A stretch of DNA of 64,000 bases. Origin: an uncultured Bacteroidaceae bacterium. Lineage in GTDB: Bacteria > Bacteroidota > Bacteroidia > Bacteroidales > Bacteroidaceae. The notes beneath the pieces were generated by a model, which worked only from the letters and a program-made list of their open reading frames with translations, searched no databases and had not been told where the DNA came from. The position numbers and the translations under genes are program-made. Position 1 is the first letter of the stretch, and every line of letters starts with the position of its first letter. The stretch lies in contig CAJGDP010000006.1 of NCBI GenBank assembly GCA_904502235.1, forward strand, positions 11,871-75,870. The letters are read 5' to 3'. Positions 9,401-19,291 of the stretch are shown one piece after another.

Positions 9401-9585
9401 TTGTTCTCAATATCGGAAGAACTTGCGCCGGCATAGCTGGTGATTACCATTATGGTGTTTGTCTCAATGTCCGGCATAAGGTCTATTGGCAGCTTCGTAT
9501 AAGAGAAGATACCGAATATTACAACCGCGATAAAACATAAGGCGGTCATAATAGGCCTTTTTACAGCACTTTCATATACACTCAT
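6412..9585 (-). CDS. RND multidrug efflux transporter, inner membrane pump (AcrB/HAE type)
   Basis: The 1057-residue proton-driven pump has the duplicated RND architecture: one N-terminal helix (PIMTALCFIAVVIFGIFSY), a large periplasmic domain, six helices, and the same again. The proton relay residues of drug pumps are present as Asp-Asp in GNVVDDAIVVLENV and Lys in IGIVVKNGIVLID. Conserved PGAAS-like and GSY loops and the TPVMYCIFGK end are also visible. It acts with the adjacent membrane fusion protein and TolC-like channel as a tripartite exporter across both membranes. Drug-type rather than heavy-metal specificity is inferred from the helix 4 Asp pair. The real substrates are unknown. 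Length is normal for the family. Confidence 0.95.
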   Translation of the reverse strand: MSVYESAVKRPIMTALCFIAVVIFGIFSYTKLPIDLMPDIETNTIMVITSYAGASSSDIENNVSRPLENTLNSVEHLKHITSKSRENISLITLQFEYGYDIDDLTNDVRDKLNMVTSALPDDAGNPIIFKFSSDMMPIMMLSVKAKESLPALYKILDENIANPLARIDGVGTVSIAGAPKREINVYMNPDKMEAYNITIETVSSKIGAENRNVPGGNFDIGNNTYPLRVEGEFTSPQEMQNIVVGSYNGANIYLKDVARIVDGTEERAQKAYTDGQQGAMIIIQKQSGGNSVNIANAVREKLPELQKRLPSDIEIGLISDTSDNIKQTISALGETIGYALLFVMLIVFIFLGRWRATVIIGITIPFSLIASFIYLLISDGSINVISLSCLSIAIGNVVDDAIVVLENVTTHIERGSNPKSAAVHGTNEVAVSVIASTLTMLAVFFPLTMINGMAGVLFKQLGWMMCIIMVVSTTAALTLIPMMCSRMLKLQKKQSKFFKLFYTPIGKGLDKLDNWYAKRINWAVRHRWTVLAICFGIFFASLLTFPRIKSEFFPSQDSGSATATLELPIGTRVEKAEEVAMKLTEKWTERYKEELVVCNFRVGQADDENVFASMSDNGSHIISFNIRFVPSTDREKKLNVICDEMRADIRELPEIARSRVTLGGNGGLGGESKASFEIYGHDFSITDKLAQELKGRLSNNTELISQINISRSDYQPEYQVEFDREKLAMHGLNLSTAATFMRNRYNGALATYFREDGDEYDVKVRYEPDYRTSIADIENIVLYSSTGAPVRLKEVGRVVQRETPPTIERKDRSRIVTVDAVMAAGAALSDGVAFALKEIDQMEIPAGYSIQIAGSYEDQMESNADMGVLAILIIVLVFIVMAAQFESLTYPFIIMFSVPFALSGVLLALYITGTTMNIMSILGAIMLIGIVVKNGIVLIDYTMLLRDRGLGIIPATVRAARSRLRPILMTTLTTILGMVPLAVSQGVGAEMWRPLGIAVIGGLTVSTVMTLTYTPVMYCIFGKNGIKRRRKQLRKQRELEAYWNEHKNEEMLINAKK

Positions 9586-9607
9586 ATTATTCTTTTTTTA
9601 GTGTTTC

Positions 9608-10627
9608 TTATTTTACTACTTCTACCTCAACTCCGTCAGCAAGGTTGTCGATACCTGCAACAACAACCAATGAACCTGTCTCAATGCCTGAAATTAGCTC
9701 ATAGCGGTTGTCCATTCTGCGACCAAGCTCTACCTTGTTGTGCTTAACTTTACCGTCCTCGTATGTGTAGACATAGAAGTCGCCGCTTCCGCTCTGCTTC
9801 TTGACTGCCACATCGGGTACAACTACGTGTTTTACTGTACCGAAGTTCACAACAGCCTTGCCGTACATACCCGGACGTATCTTCTTGTTGTTGTTCTCAA
9901 CCTTTATTTCAACAGGGAATGTGTGTGTGGTTGCGTTGATTGTAGGATAGATTATGTCGATATTTCCCTTGAACTCCTCGTTGCCGTATGTGTTGAACTT
10001 GAGAGTTACGTCGAGCTTCTTGTTTGTCTTTGCAAAGAGCTGCTCGCTGATGTTTATCTTCATCTTTACAGGGGTAATCTGCTCGACAACAAGGATGGGC
10101 TGACCGCCGTACATGTCGCCGTTGTCGTAGTTACGTGCCGATACAACACCGTCGATAGGGCTTACAAGGATTGTGTTTTCAAGACGGTTGTCGAGGTTCT
10201 TCTTTGTAACGTCGAGCTGCATCTTCATGTTGTCGTAGTCCGACTTTGATGTACCGCCAATCTTGTAAAGCTCTTCGATGCGCTTGAAGTTTGTGAGCTG
10301 GTTGTCGTACTGCAACTTGAGCTGGTCGAGGCTGCTTGCATCCAGCTGAACAAGCTGCTGACCTTTGGTTACGTGGTCGCCAACCTCAACAAGGATTTTT
10401 GCAATTCGCAAAGGTGAGTTGGGGATGATATTGTTCTTTACCTCAGCCTCAACTGTTGTAGCGTACTCTTCGAGCTGTGCCACCTCTTCGGTAACCACTT
10501 TCTCGATCTTTACCTTTGGCTTAGCCTCCTGCAATGCGTTTGCTGCATCTTCTGTCTTCTCTGAACTGCCACATGAACTGATGAGTGCTGTAGCAATTAA
10601 AGCAATAAATGTCAGATTCTTTTTCAT
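9608..10627 (-). CDS. RND efflux membrane fusion (periplasmic adaptor) lipoprotein
   Basis: This 339-residue adaptor starts with a lipoprotein signal ending in LISSCGSS, so Cys20 should be lipidated. It then shows the usual order: a barrel-sandwich half-motif (NSPLRIAKILVEVGDHVTKGQQLVQLD), a short alpha hairpin, the second lipoyl half (NTILVSPIDGVVSARNYDNGDMY), and beta-barrel and membrane-proximal domains. It bridges the inner membrane pump and the outer membrane channel encoded next to it. Spacing to the pump gene is 22 bases and to the upstream tolC-like gene 15 bases, supporting one operon. The family call is secure and the substrate is unknown. Confidence 0.94.
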   Translation of the reverse strand: MKKNLTFIALIATALISSCGSSEKTEDAANALQEAKPKVKIEKVVTEEVAQLEEYATTVEAEVKNNIIPNSPLRIAKILVEVGDHVTKGQQLVQLDASSLDQLKLQYDNQLTNFKRIEELYKIGGTSKSDYDNMKMQLDVTKKNLDNRLENTILVSPIDGVVSARNYDNGDMYGGQPILVVEQITPVKMKINISEQLFAKTNKKLDVTLKFNTYGNEEFKGNIDIIYPTINATTHTFPVEIKVENNNKKIRPGMYGKAVVNFGTVKHVVVPDVAVKKQSGSGDFYVYTYEDGKVKHNKVELGRRMDNRYELISGIETGSLVVVAGIDNLADGVEVEVVK

Positions 10628-10642
10628 GGATGTATGTTTTTA

Positions 10643-11974
10643 TTATTCTTTTCCTAATACTTTGTTCAACTCTGATTTTGCAACCAAATAGTCATATATG
10701 GTATTGTTGTATGAGAGTCTTGTGTTTGTGAGCTGCACCTGTGAGTTAGTGAGTTCAAGGATTGTTCCGTTACCGATGTCGTAACGTTTCTGGCTGATTT
10801 CAACACCCTTCTCTGCAAGACGTACAGCCTCCTTGTTGCTTGACAACTGCTCTGAACTTGTTGTCATGTTGTCAATAAAACTCTGTGCCTGCATCTTGAG
10901 CATGCGCTCAGTGTTTGTTCTGGTCTCGGCAAGCTGGAACAACTGCACCTGATTGCTCTTGAGGCTAGAGAAGTTCTTTGCCTTGAAGATGGGGATGCTC
11001 ACCGATAGAGTGATTGATGCCGCATCGCTCCAGTTGTATTTTGCGATATTCCAGTTTGTATTTGAAATAGACTGGTACTGGTAGCTTCCTACAAGTGCGA
11101 TTGTCGGGATGAACGATGTCTTGAGCAGACGGCGCTGGTTGCTTATCATGCCTGTCTGCATATCAATCTGACGAAGCGAAGAGTTGTTCTCAAGGTTGAT
11201 CTCAGTGTCAGCAACGCTTGCCATCTCGCTCTCGTAGTTTGCAAGGTTATCGTCTACAACAAGTATGATGTCGGCTGTTATGCCCATGAGTACCTTCAAC
11301 TGAAGTCGTGCAAGTTCAACGGCATTCTTACCGCTTACAACCGATGGCCATGCGTTGTTCTTCTGTACCTCTGCGCTGATTTTGTCGTACTCGCTTACAA
11401 GTCCCTGCTCGAACATCTTGTTTACAATGTCGAAGTTAGCTTCGGCAAGTCTGAAGTTCTCGTTCAATACATTGTATGAGTCCTGTGCAAGCAGCAACTG
11501 ATAGTAGGCCTTTGTTACCTGATTGATCATATCAATCTTTGAGCCGCGGCTCTTTTCAACGGCAAGCTGCACATCGCTGTTGCTCAGTTTCATTGTCTCG
11601 TAAACTGCCGGAGCATAGATGGGGATTGCCACCTGCAATGCTGCATTCCAAGTGTTCGAGTCGTCTTTACCCATCTTAATTTCCATAGTCTGTCCGCCCA
11701 TATCCATCTTCATGGATGAAACTAAAGCGTTATACTGGATTGCACCGTCCAGAGTTACTGTGGGGAGAAGATTCTGCCAAGCCTCGCTTTTGGAAATTTC
11801 CTTCAACTCAATCTCCTTTTCAGCAATCTTGATGGTTGGGTTCTCGCTCAATGCAAGCTCGATGGCTTTGTCGAGCGTCAGATGCATTGTAGGGGTGGTC
11901 TCTTGTGCATTTACTGTCAGTGTCATTACTGCCAGTATTGCAACCACTGTCTTTAATCGCATTTTAAGATTCAT
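10643..11974 (-). CDS. TolC-family outer membrane efflux channel
   Basis: This is a 443-residue exported protein with a signal peptide (MRLKTVVAILAVMTLTVNAQ) and two repeats of long alpha hairpins with beta strands, the TolC/OEP architecture. LTLDKAIELALSENPTIKIAEKEI opens the first repeat, and the C-terminal RYDIGNGTILELTNSQVQL is a typical second-repeat motif. It forms the exit duct of the RND pump. The listed ATG at 11974 overlaps the end of the TetR gene by 11 bases. A second ATG at 11962, one base beyond the TetR stop, gives a cleaner signal peptide and is equally plausible. Either way translation is coupled to the regulator gene. Confidence 0.93.
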   Translation of the reverse strand: MNLKMRLKTVVAILAVMTLTVNAQETTPTMHLTLDKAIELALSENPTIKIAEKEIELKEISKSEAWQNLLPTVTLDGAIQYNALVSSMKMDMGGQTMEIKMGKDDSNTWNAALQVAIPIYAPAVYETMKLSNSDVQLAVEKSRGSKIDMINQVTKAYYQLLLAQDSYNVLNENFRLAEANFDIVNKMFEQGLVSEYDKISAEVQKNNAWPSVVSGKNAVELARLQLKVLMGITADIILVVDDNLANYESEMASVADTEINLENNSSLRQIDMQTGMISNQRRLLKTSFIPTIALVGSYQYQSISNTNWNIAKYNWSDAASITLSVSIPIFKAKNFSSLKSNQVQLFQLAETRTNTERMLKMQAQSFIDNMTTSSEQLSSNKEAVRLAEKGVEISQKRYDIGNGTILELTNSQVQLTNTRLSYNNTIYDYLVAKSELNKVLGKE

Positions 11975-12629
11975 AATTATAACTTATATTTATTTTATTA
12001 TTTTCCTTTAAGTATTCTTCGATAATCTCTTGTCCTTTTGGAGTCGATATTCCTCGCAGATAGAAGATGATGAGCGTGCGTCCAAGTTCGTGCGGTGTGA
12101 ATTTGCTCAATTCGTTCCCTTTCTCATCCATGTTTACCGTAAAGATGGTTTCAAGGTTCTGACGGAGGATATATGAAAAAATCTCCAGGTTGGCATCTTC
12201 GCGGAAGAGTCCCTGCTTACGTCCCATATCTATCCATGCAAGGAATTTCTTGTCGTTCTGCTCTTCGTCGTGTTTCTTGCTTTTGCAGATTTCGGGATAT
12301 TTCTTAAGGTCGGTGAAGAACTTCTTGTTGATGCTGCTAATGATATCAACATATTTGTCGTAGAGCTTCAGTATTATCTCGAGAGTATGTGAAGCTTGTC
12401 GAACAATAAGTTTGCCTTCATTTACAATCTTCTCGTTGTGAAGTTTCAAGGCTTCGAACAGCAATTGTTCCTTGTCGTTGTAGAGTTCGTATATGGTGCG
12501 CTTGGAGATAGAGAGGGTTGAGGCAATGTCGTCCATCTTTACATCCTTGATGCCACATTTGGTAAACTGCTCCAATGCGGTCTTCAGAATCAACTCGCGT
12601 ACTTCCTCTTTCTTGTGTTCTTCTCTCAC
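11964..12629 (-). CDS. TetR-family transcriptional regulator of the efflux operon
   Basis: This 221-residue protein has an N-terminal TetR DNA-binding domain: LILKTALEQFTKCGIKDVKM, then the helix-turn-helix MDDIASTLSISKRTIYELY with NDKEQLLFEA. The remaining helices form a ligand and dimerisation domain with no further recognisable motif. The start is a GTG at 12629, preceded by AGAGG; an upstream ATG at 12640 is out of frame and stops at once. It is the first gene of the efflux operon. A 28-base palindrome overlaps the -33 element of its promoter, so it probably represses its own operon until a pump substrate binds. That regulatory model is inference from the operator position. Confidence 0.92.
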   Translation of the reverse strand: MREEHKKEEVRELILKTALEQFTKCGIKDVKMDDIASTLSISKRTIYELYNDKEQLLFEALKLHNEKIVNEGKLIVRQASHTLEIILKLYDKYVDIISSINKKFFTDLKKYPEICKSKKHDEEQNDKKFLAWIDMGRKQGLFREDANLEIFSYILRQNLETIFTVNMDEKGNELSKFTPHELGRTLIIFYLRGISTPKGQEIIEEYLKENNKINISYNYES

Positions 12630-12655
12630 CTCTATACCATTTTAAATTCCGACTG

Positions 12656-12686
12656 CAAAGTTACTATGAAAACTTTTTGCTACAAA
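12656..12686 (-). promoter_or_regulatory. Promoter of the TetR-RND efflux operon
   Basis: On the minus strand TTTG (12683-12686) and TAACTTTG (12656-12663) are separated by exactly 19 bases, a full match to the Bacteroides consensus. It lies about 30 bases before the GTG start of the TetR gene. Confidence 0.75.
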
Positions 12687-12695
12687 AAAGTTTTC
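12668..12695. promoter_or_regulatory. Palindromic operator, probable TetR binding site
   Basis: GAAAACTTTTTG (12668-12679) and CAAAAAAGTTTTC (12683-12695) form an inverted repeat around a 3-base centre, perfect except for one extra A in the right arm. The right arm contains the -33 TTTG of the operon promoter, so a bound repressor would block RNA polymerase. Binding by the adjacent TetR protein is inferred. Confidence 0.65.
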
Positions 12696-12794
12696 GTTAA
12701 AAATTATGGAAAAATTTCTTTATTAATTTTTTTTAGGATTTGAAGCATCCCGCTTGTGTGTTTATGAAAAGAACTGTTGCTAAAAAGGATAATG

Positions 12795-12836
12795 AAACAT
12801 CCCCAAAACATCGGAATAGATGCTCTGGGGATGTTT
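12795..12836 (-). terminator. Hairpin after the secA-neighbour gene
   Basis: AAACATCCCCA (12795-12805) pairs with TGGGGATGTTT (12826-12836), with a nested CATC/GATG stem in the loop. It lies 36 bases beyond the stop of the leftward gene at 12873. The T-tract after it is weak, so it may act as a terminator or mainly as an mRNA 3' end stabiliser. Confidence 0.6.
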
Positions 12837-12872
12837 GTATGTTCTGCACGAGCCGATACTTTCCTCAAGAAA

Positions 12873-13307
12873 TTACTCTTCGAGCAATTTCTTTAGAAAA
12901 TCGTCCATCTCTTCGTTAAAGCCTTTGAGCAGATCTTCGCTCAGGATGATAGTGTCATCATCCACTATGAGCAAATCGACAATGGACTGGTGGTCGTCGT
13001 CGGTAAGCACGAAGGAGTAGGGCTTTGCTATGTTAAGGCTGTCGAACTGACCGTTTCCGTGCATTTCGGCAAGCAGTGTGCGGAGCTCTTTTTCATAGAC
13101 TTCTTCGTTGTGTTCACCTTCCCATTCTAATATATGTACGCGCGCGAGGGTATTGTCGTCGTCATCCATGGCTGTTACGTCGCCCTTGCTACCATCTACA
13201 TATATATGAAAGTCGGTGACCTTGGTTTCTTCTGCAGTGATGAATTCCTTTGTCATCTTTATGATGGCATCCTGCAGTCTGTCGTGTGATACTCTGCTTA
13301 AAGACAT
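12873..13307 (-). CDS. Conserved acidic protein of unknown function, secA neighbour
   Basis: I do not recognise a named family for this 144-residue soluble protein. It has no signal peptide or membrane segment and is strongly acidic, with VTAMDDDDNTLARVHILEW, VLTDDDHQSIVDLLIVDDD and an acidic C-terminus (EEMDDFLKKLLEE). It starts 12 bases after the secA stop on the same strand and ends at a hairpin, so it is very probably co-transcribed with secA. A role near protein export is only a guess from that position. The length and even codon use suggest a real gene. Confidence 0.75.
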   Translation of the reverse strand: MSLSRVSHDRLQDAIIKMTKEFITAEETKVTDFHIYVDGSKGDVTAMDDDDNTLARVHILEWEGEHNEEVYEKELRTLLAEMHGNGQFDSLNIAKPYSFVLTDDDHQSIVDLLIVDDDTIILSEDLLKGFNEEMDDFLKKLLEE

Positions 13308-13319
13308 ATTGCTTCTTTT

Positions 13320-16634
<3,315 letters not shown>

Positions 16635-16692
16635 TATGTTGTAATTTTTTTATTCTGATTTTTGTGGCGCGTAATTTGCTCGCGTCGAAACG

Positions 16693-16723
16693 CAAAGATA
16701 GTAAAAACGTGTGAATAAATAAA
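16693..16723 (-). promoter_or_regulatory. Promoter of secA
   Basis: TTTA (16720-16723) - 19 bases - TATCTTTG (16693-16700) on the minus strand matches the consensus with one change in the -33 box. The leader to the secA ATG would be about 50 bases. Confidence 0.7.
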
Positions 16724-16791
16724 TTTTGCGCTGATATTTTAGCACTTTTGCTGTTGATTTGTAAGGCAAAACCTCTTTTTTCTGCTTTTTT

Positions 16792-17370
16792 TTACCAGAT
16801 AAAGCCAAGACGTATGCTGAAACTCAAGGCTATATTGTCGTTTCTTGTGTTGAACCAGTTCCATAGTTGGAAACCGTGGTGGTAGCCGGTTTCGGCCGGT
16901 GTACCGAATGCGTATCCTGCACCCACCCAGGCATCGGCTATAAAGCGTCTGTAGCAATACTGATAGCCGAATGTGCCCAGAATTGAGCCCATTCGTGCCG
17001 GTGTACGCAGTCCGGTTTCGGAATGTGTGTAGTTGTAGTGTGAATAGATAGCTTCGGGACGCAGATAGAAACCAATCAAAGGCTTTTCGGGATTGTATTT
17101 GCCCATGAAGAACTTGTGTCCGTATCGCACGGTGAAACCCAAAGGGTCGTTATGATACTTGTCGTATCCGGCGCCGATGACGCTGCCGCATATTTCGGCA
17201 CTCTGTTTTATGTCGGGAAAGGCACGCTCATATGAGATTTTGGTACTTCCGCTTGTCCACGAAAGGAAGGTGAGCTTTACTGCATTCTTATATGGTTCTT
17301 TCGCTTCGATATTGTTGATGGAAAACAATAGTGTCGCAAGCAGAATGATTCTGAAAAAACGTGGTTTCAT
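16792..17370 (-). CDS. Small outer membrane beta-barrel protein, DUF3575-like
   Basis: This 192-residue protein begins with a signal peptide (MKPRFFRIILLATLLFSINNIEA). The mature part starts with NAVKLTFLSWTSGSTKISYERA, resembling the opening strands of DUF3575-type barrels, and ends on an aromatic residue (RLGFIW), as outer membrane barrels usually do. About eight amphipathic strands are likely. It stands alone, transcribed leftward from a promoter region shared with the divergent GH110 gene; TACCTTTA at 17394-17401 (reverse strand) is a plausible -7 box. No ligand can be deduced. The barrel call is good and the family name is tentative. Confidence 0.75.
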   Translation of the reverse strand: MKPRFFRIILLATLLFSINNIEAKEPYKNAVKLTFLSWTSGSTKISYERAFPDIKQSAEICGSVIGAGYDKYHNDPLGFTVRYGHKFFMGKYNPEKPLIGFYLRPEAIYSHYNYTHSETGLRTPARMGSILGTFGYQYCYRRFIADAWVGAGYAFGTPAETGYHHGFQLWNWFNTRNDNIALSFSIRLGFIW

Positions 17371-17424
17371 GTATGTGTTCGTGATATTTTTTGTAAAGGT
17401 AGGTATTTAAATGTTATTTTTGTG

Positions 17425-17432
17425 TATCTTCG
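17425..17432 (+). promoter_or_regulatory. Putative -7 element for the GH110 gene
   Basis: TATCTTCG, a one-base variant of TAnnTTTG seen before several genes in this window, lies 22 bases before the ATG at 17454. No clear -33 TTTG is present. Confidence 0.4.
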
Positions 17433-17453
17433 CGAAAAATAAACCGATATTCT

Positions 17454-19286
17454 ATGAAAAAACTTTCATTTGCAGTTTTTGCGTCTTTCTCTTTTTTGTT
17501 GGCATCGTGCAATTGCGAAAAAGTCTATAACGCATCGGATTTTGGAATAGTTCCAGGAACGGGAGAGGATATGACCGAGGAGATTGCCAAGGCTATTGAA
17601 ACCATCAAGACGGAGCGTGCCGGCAAACCGGCAGTCCTTCTGTTTGAAGGTGGTGAATACGATTTTTATCCCGACAGTGCCAATGTCCGTGAGTATTATA
17701 TCTCCAACCACGATCAGGACAATCCAAAGAGAGTTGCTGTTGTACTTGAAGGCGTAAAGAATCTCACACTCAAGGGAAAAGATAAAGGTATGGATGCGCG
17801 TCATGCCGAATTTATGATGAATGGCAGAATGTTGCCTATTGCCATGGTGGGCTGTGAGAACTGTAAACTGGATTTCATTGCCGTGGATACACGTGTTCCG
17901 CAGATTACACAGGTAGAGGTTCTGGAGAATGATGCCGAGAACGGATATATAACCTACAGAATTGCACCATACGTAAATTACAGGATAGATAACGGTCGTC
18001 TGATTGTATATGGCAGCAATTGGGAAATCAATCCCGGTTGGGGTATCGCATTCGACGGCACTACCAAGCATATAATTTACACTACAAGTGATATTTGGGT
18101 GGGTACACAGAGTGTGGAGGAGGTCTCTCCCCGTGTCATCCGTGCTCCTTGGCGCGATGCCCGTCTGCTCCCCGGAACAGTCATAGCAATGCGTTCTTAC
18201 GCCCGTCCCACTCCGGGTATATTCGTTTCGGAGTGCAAAAATACAGTCCTTAAACACACAAGAGTATACTATGCCGAGGGTATGGGTCTGCTTGCTCAGA
18301 TGAGTGAGAATATAACACTCGACGGCTTCAAGGTTTTGTTGGGTGATGACAGATATTTTACCACACAGGCCGATGCAACCCACTTCTCGGGATGCAAGGG
18401 CAAGATAGAGTCGCTTAACGGACTTTACGAGGGTATGATGGACGATGCCATCAATGTTCACGGTACATATCTGCGTGTGGTGCAGCGTCTTGACGACAAT
18501 ACCCTGGTGGGCAGATACATGCATGGTCAGGCATACGGCTTCTATTGGGGCGGAGCAGGCGACAGTGTGCAGTTTGTACGTTCCGACGTTATGGAAATCA
18601 CCGAAGGCAACCGTGTCGTTGAAATTACTCCTTACGACAAGGAACAGCTTGCCGGTTGCAAAGAGTTCAGGATAAAGTTCGAGAAACCGCTTCCTGCCGA
18701 TATTGCCAACGGCAAGTACGGTATTGAGAATCTGGAATGGACTCCCGAGGTGCTTTTCAGCGGTAACACCATACGTAACAACCGCGCTCGTGGTGCATTG
18801 TTCAGTACACCCAAGAGCACTGTTGTTGAGAACAACCTGTTCGACCACACATCGGGTACTGCAATATTGCTATGCGGTGATTGCAACGGATGGTTCGAAA
18901 CCGGTGCCTGTCGCGATGTCGTAATCCGTAACAACCGTTTTGTGAATGCTCTTACAAGTATGTTCCAGTTTACAAACGGTATAATATCAATCTATCCCGA
19001 AATACCCGACCTTGCGTCGCAGACAAAATATTTCCATGGCGGAAACGGAAAGGGTGTTGTGATAGAGAACAATACATTCGAGACATTCGATGCGCCTATC
19101 GTGTATGCGAAATCGCTCGACGGACTTGTGTTCCGCAACAACAGAATAATACAGAACAACGATTTCAAGCCTTTCCACTGGAACCGTTACCGTTTTCTGC
19201 TTGAAAAGGTTGTGGGAGTAACCATTGAAAACAATGAATTCGATGGCGGATTCGACAAGGATAAAGATGTAATGATACGTAATTGA
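17454..19286 (+). CDS. GH110 alpha-1,3-galactosidase lipoprotein (GlaB-like)
   Basis: The 610-residue exported enzyme should remove terminal alpha-1,3-galactose, as on blood group B and related glycans. It opens with a lipoprotein signal (FSFLLASCNC), so it is probably anchored to a membrane, and continues as a right-handed beta-helix. The segment DDRYFTTQADATHFSGCKG followed by MMDDAINVHGTYLRV carries the conserved acidic residues of the GH110 active site. Later repeats such as NTIRNNRARGALFSTP and VVIRNNRF are beta-helix coils. Length fits GH110 (about 600). Whether it prefers branched blood group B or linear alpha-Gal cannot be read here. The pseudouridine synthase gene follows after 5 bases, probably in one transcript although functionally unrelated. 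Confidence 0.9.
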   Translation: MKKLSFAVFASFSFLLASCNCEKVYNASDFGIVPGTGEDMTEEIAKAIETIKTERAGKPAVLLFEGGEYDFYPDSANVREYYISNHDQDNPKRVAVVLEGVKNLTLKGKDKGMDARHAEFMMNGRMLPIAMVGCENCKLDFIAVDTRVPQITQVEVLENDAENGYITYRIAPYVNYRIDNGRLIVYGSNWEINPGWGIAFDGTTKHIIYTTSDIWVGTQSVEEVSPRVIRAPWRDARLLPGTVIAMRSYARPTPGIFVSECKNTVLKHTRVYYAEGMGLLAQMSENITLDGFKVLLGDDRYFTTQADATHFSGCKGKIESLNGLYEGMMDDAINVHGTYLRVVQRLDDNTLVGRYMHGQAYGFYWGGAGDSVQFVRSDVMEITEGNRVVEITPYDKEQLAGCKEFRIKFEKPLPADIANGKYGIENLEWTPEVLFSGNTIRNNRARGALFSTPKSTVVENNLFDHTSGTAILLCGDCNGWFETGACRDVVIRNNRFVNALTSMFQFTNGIISIYPEIPDLASQTKYFHGGNGKGVVIENNTFETFDAPIVYAKSLDGLVFRNNRIIQNNDFKPFHWNRYRFLLEKVVGVTIENNEFDGGFDKDKDVMIRN

Positions 19287-19291
19287 CAACT

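Noticed and set aside
17466..18848. Long open frame of 460 codons on the minus strand inside the GH110 gene
   Set aside because: It is antisense to a well supported enzyme gene, lacks any domain or signal, and its composition is that of a reverse-complement shadow.
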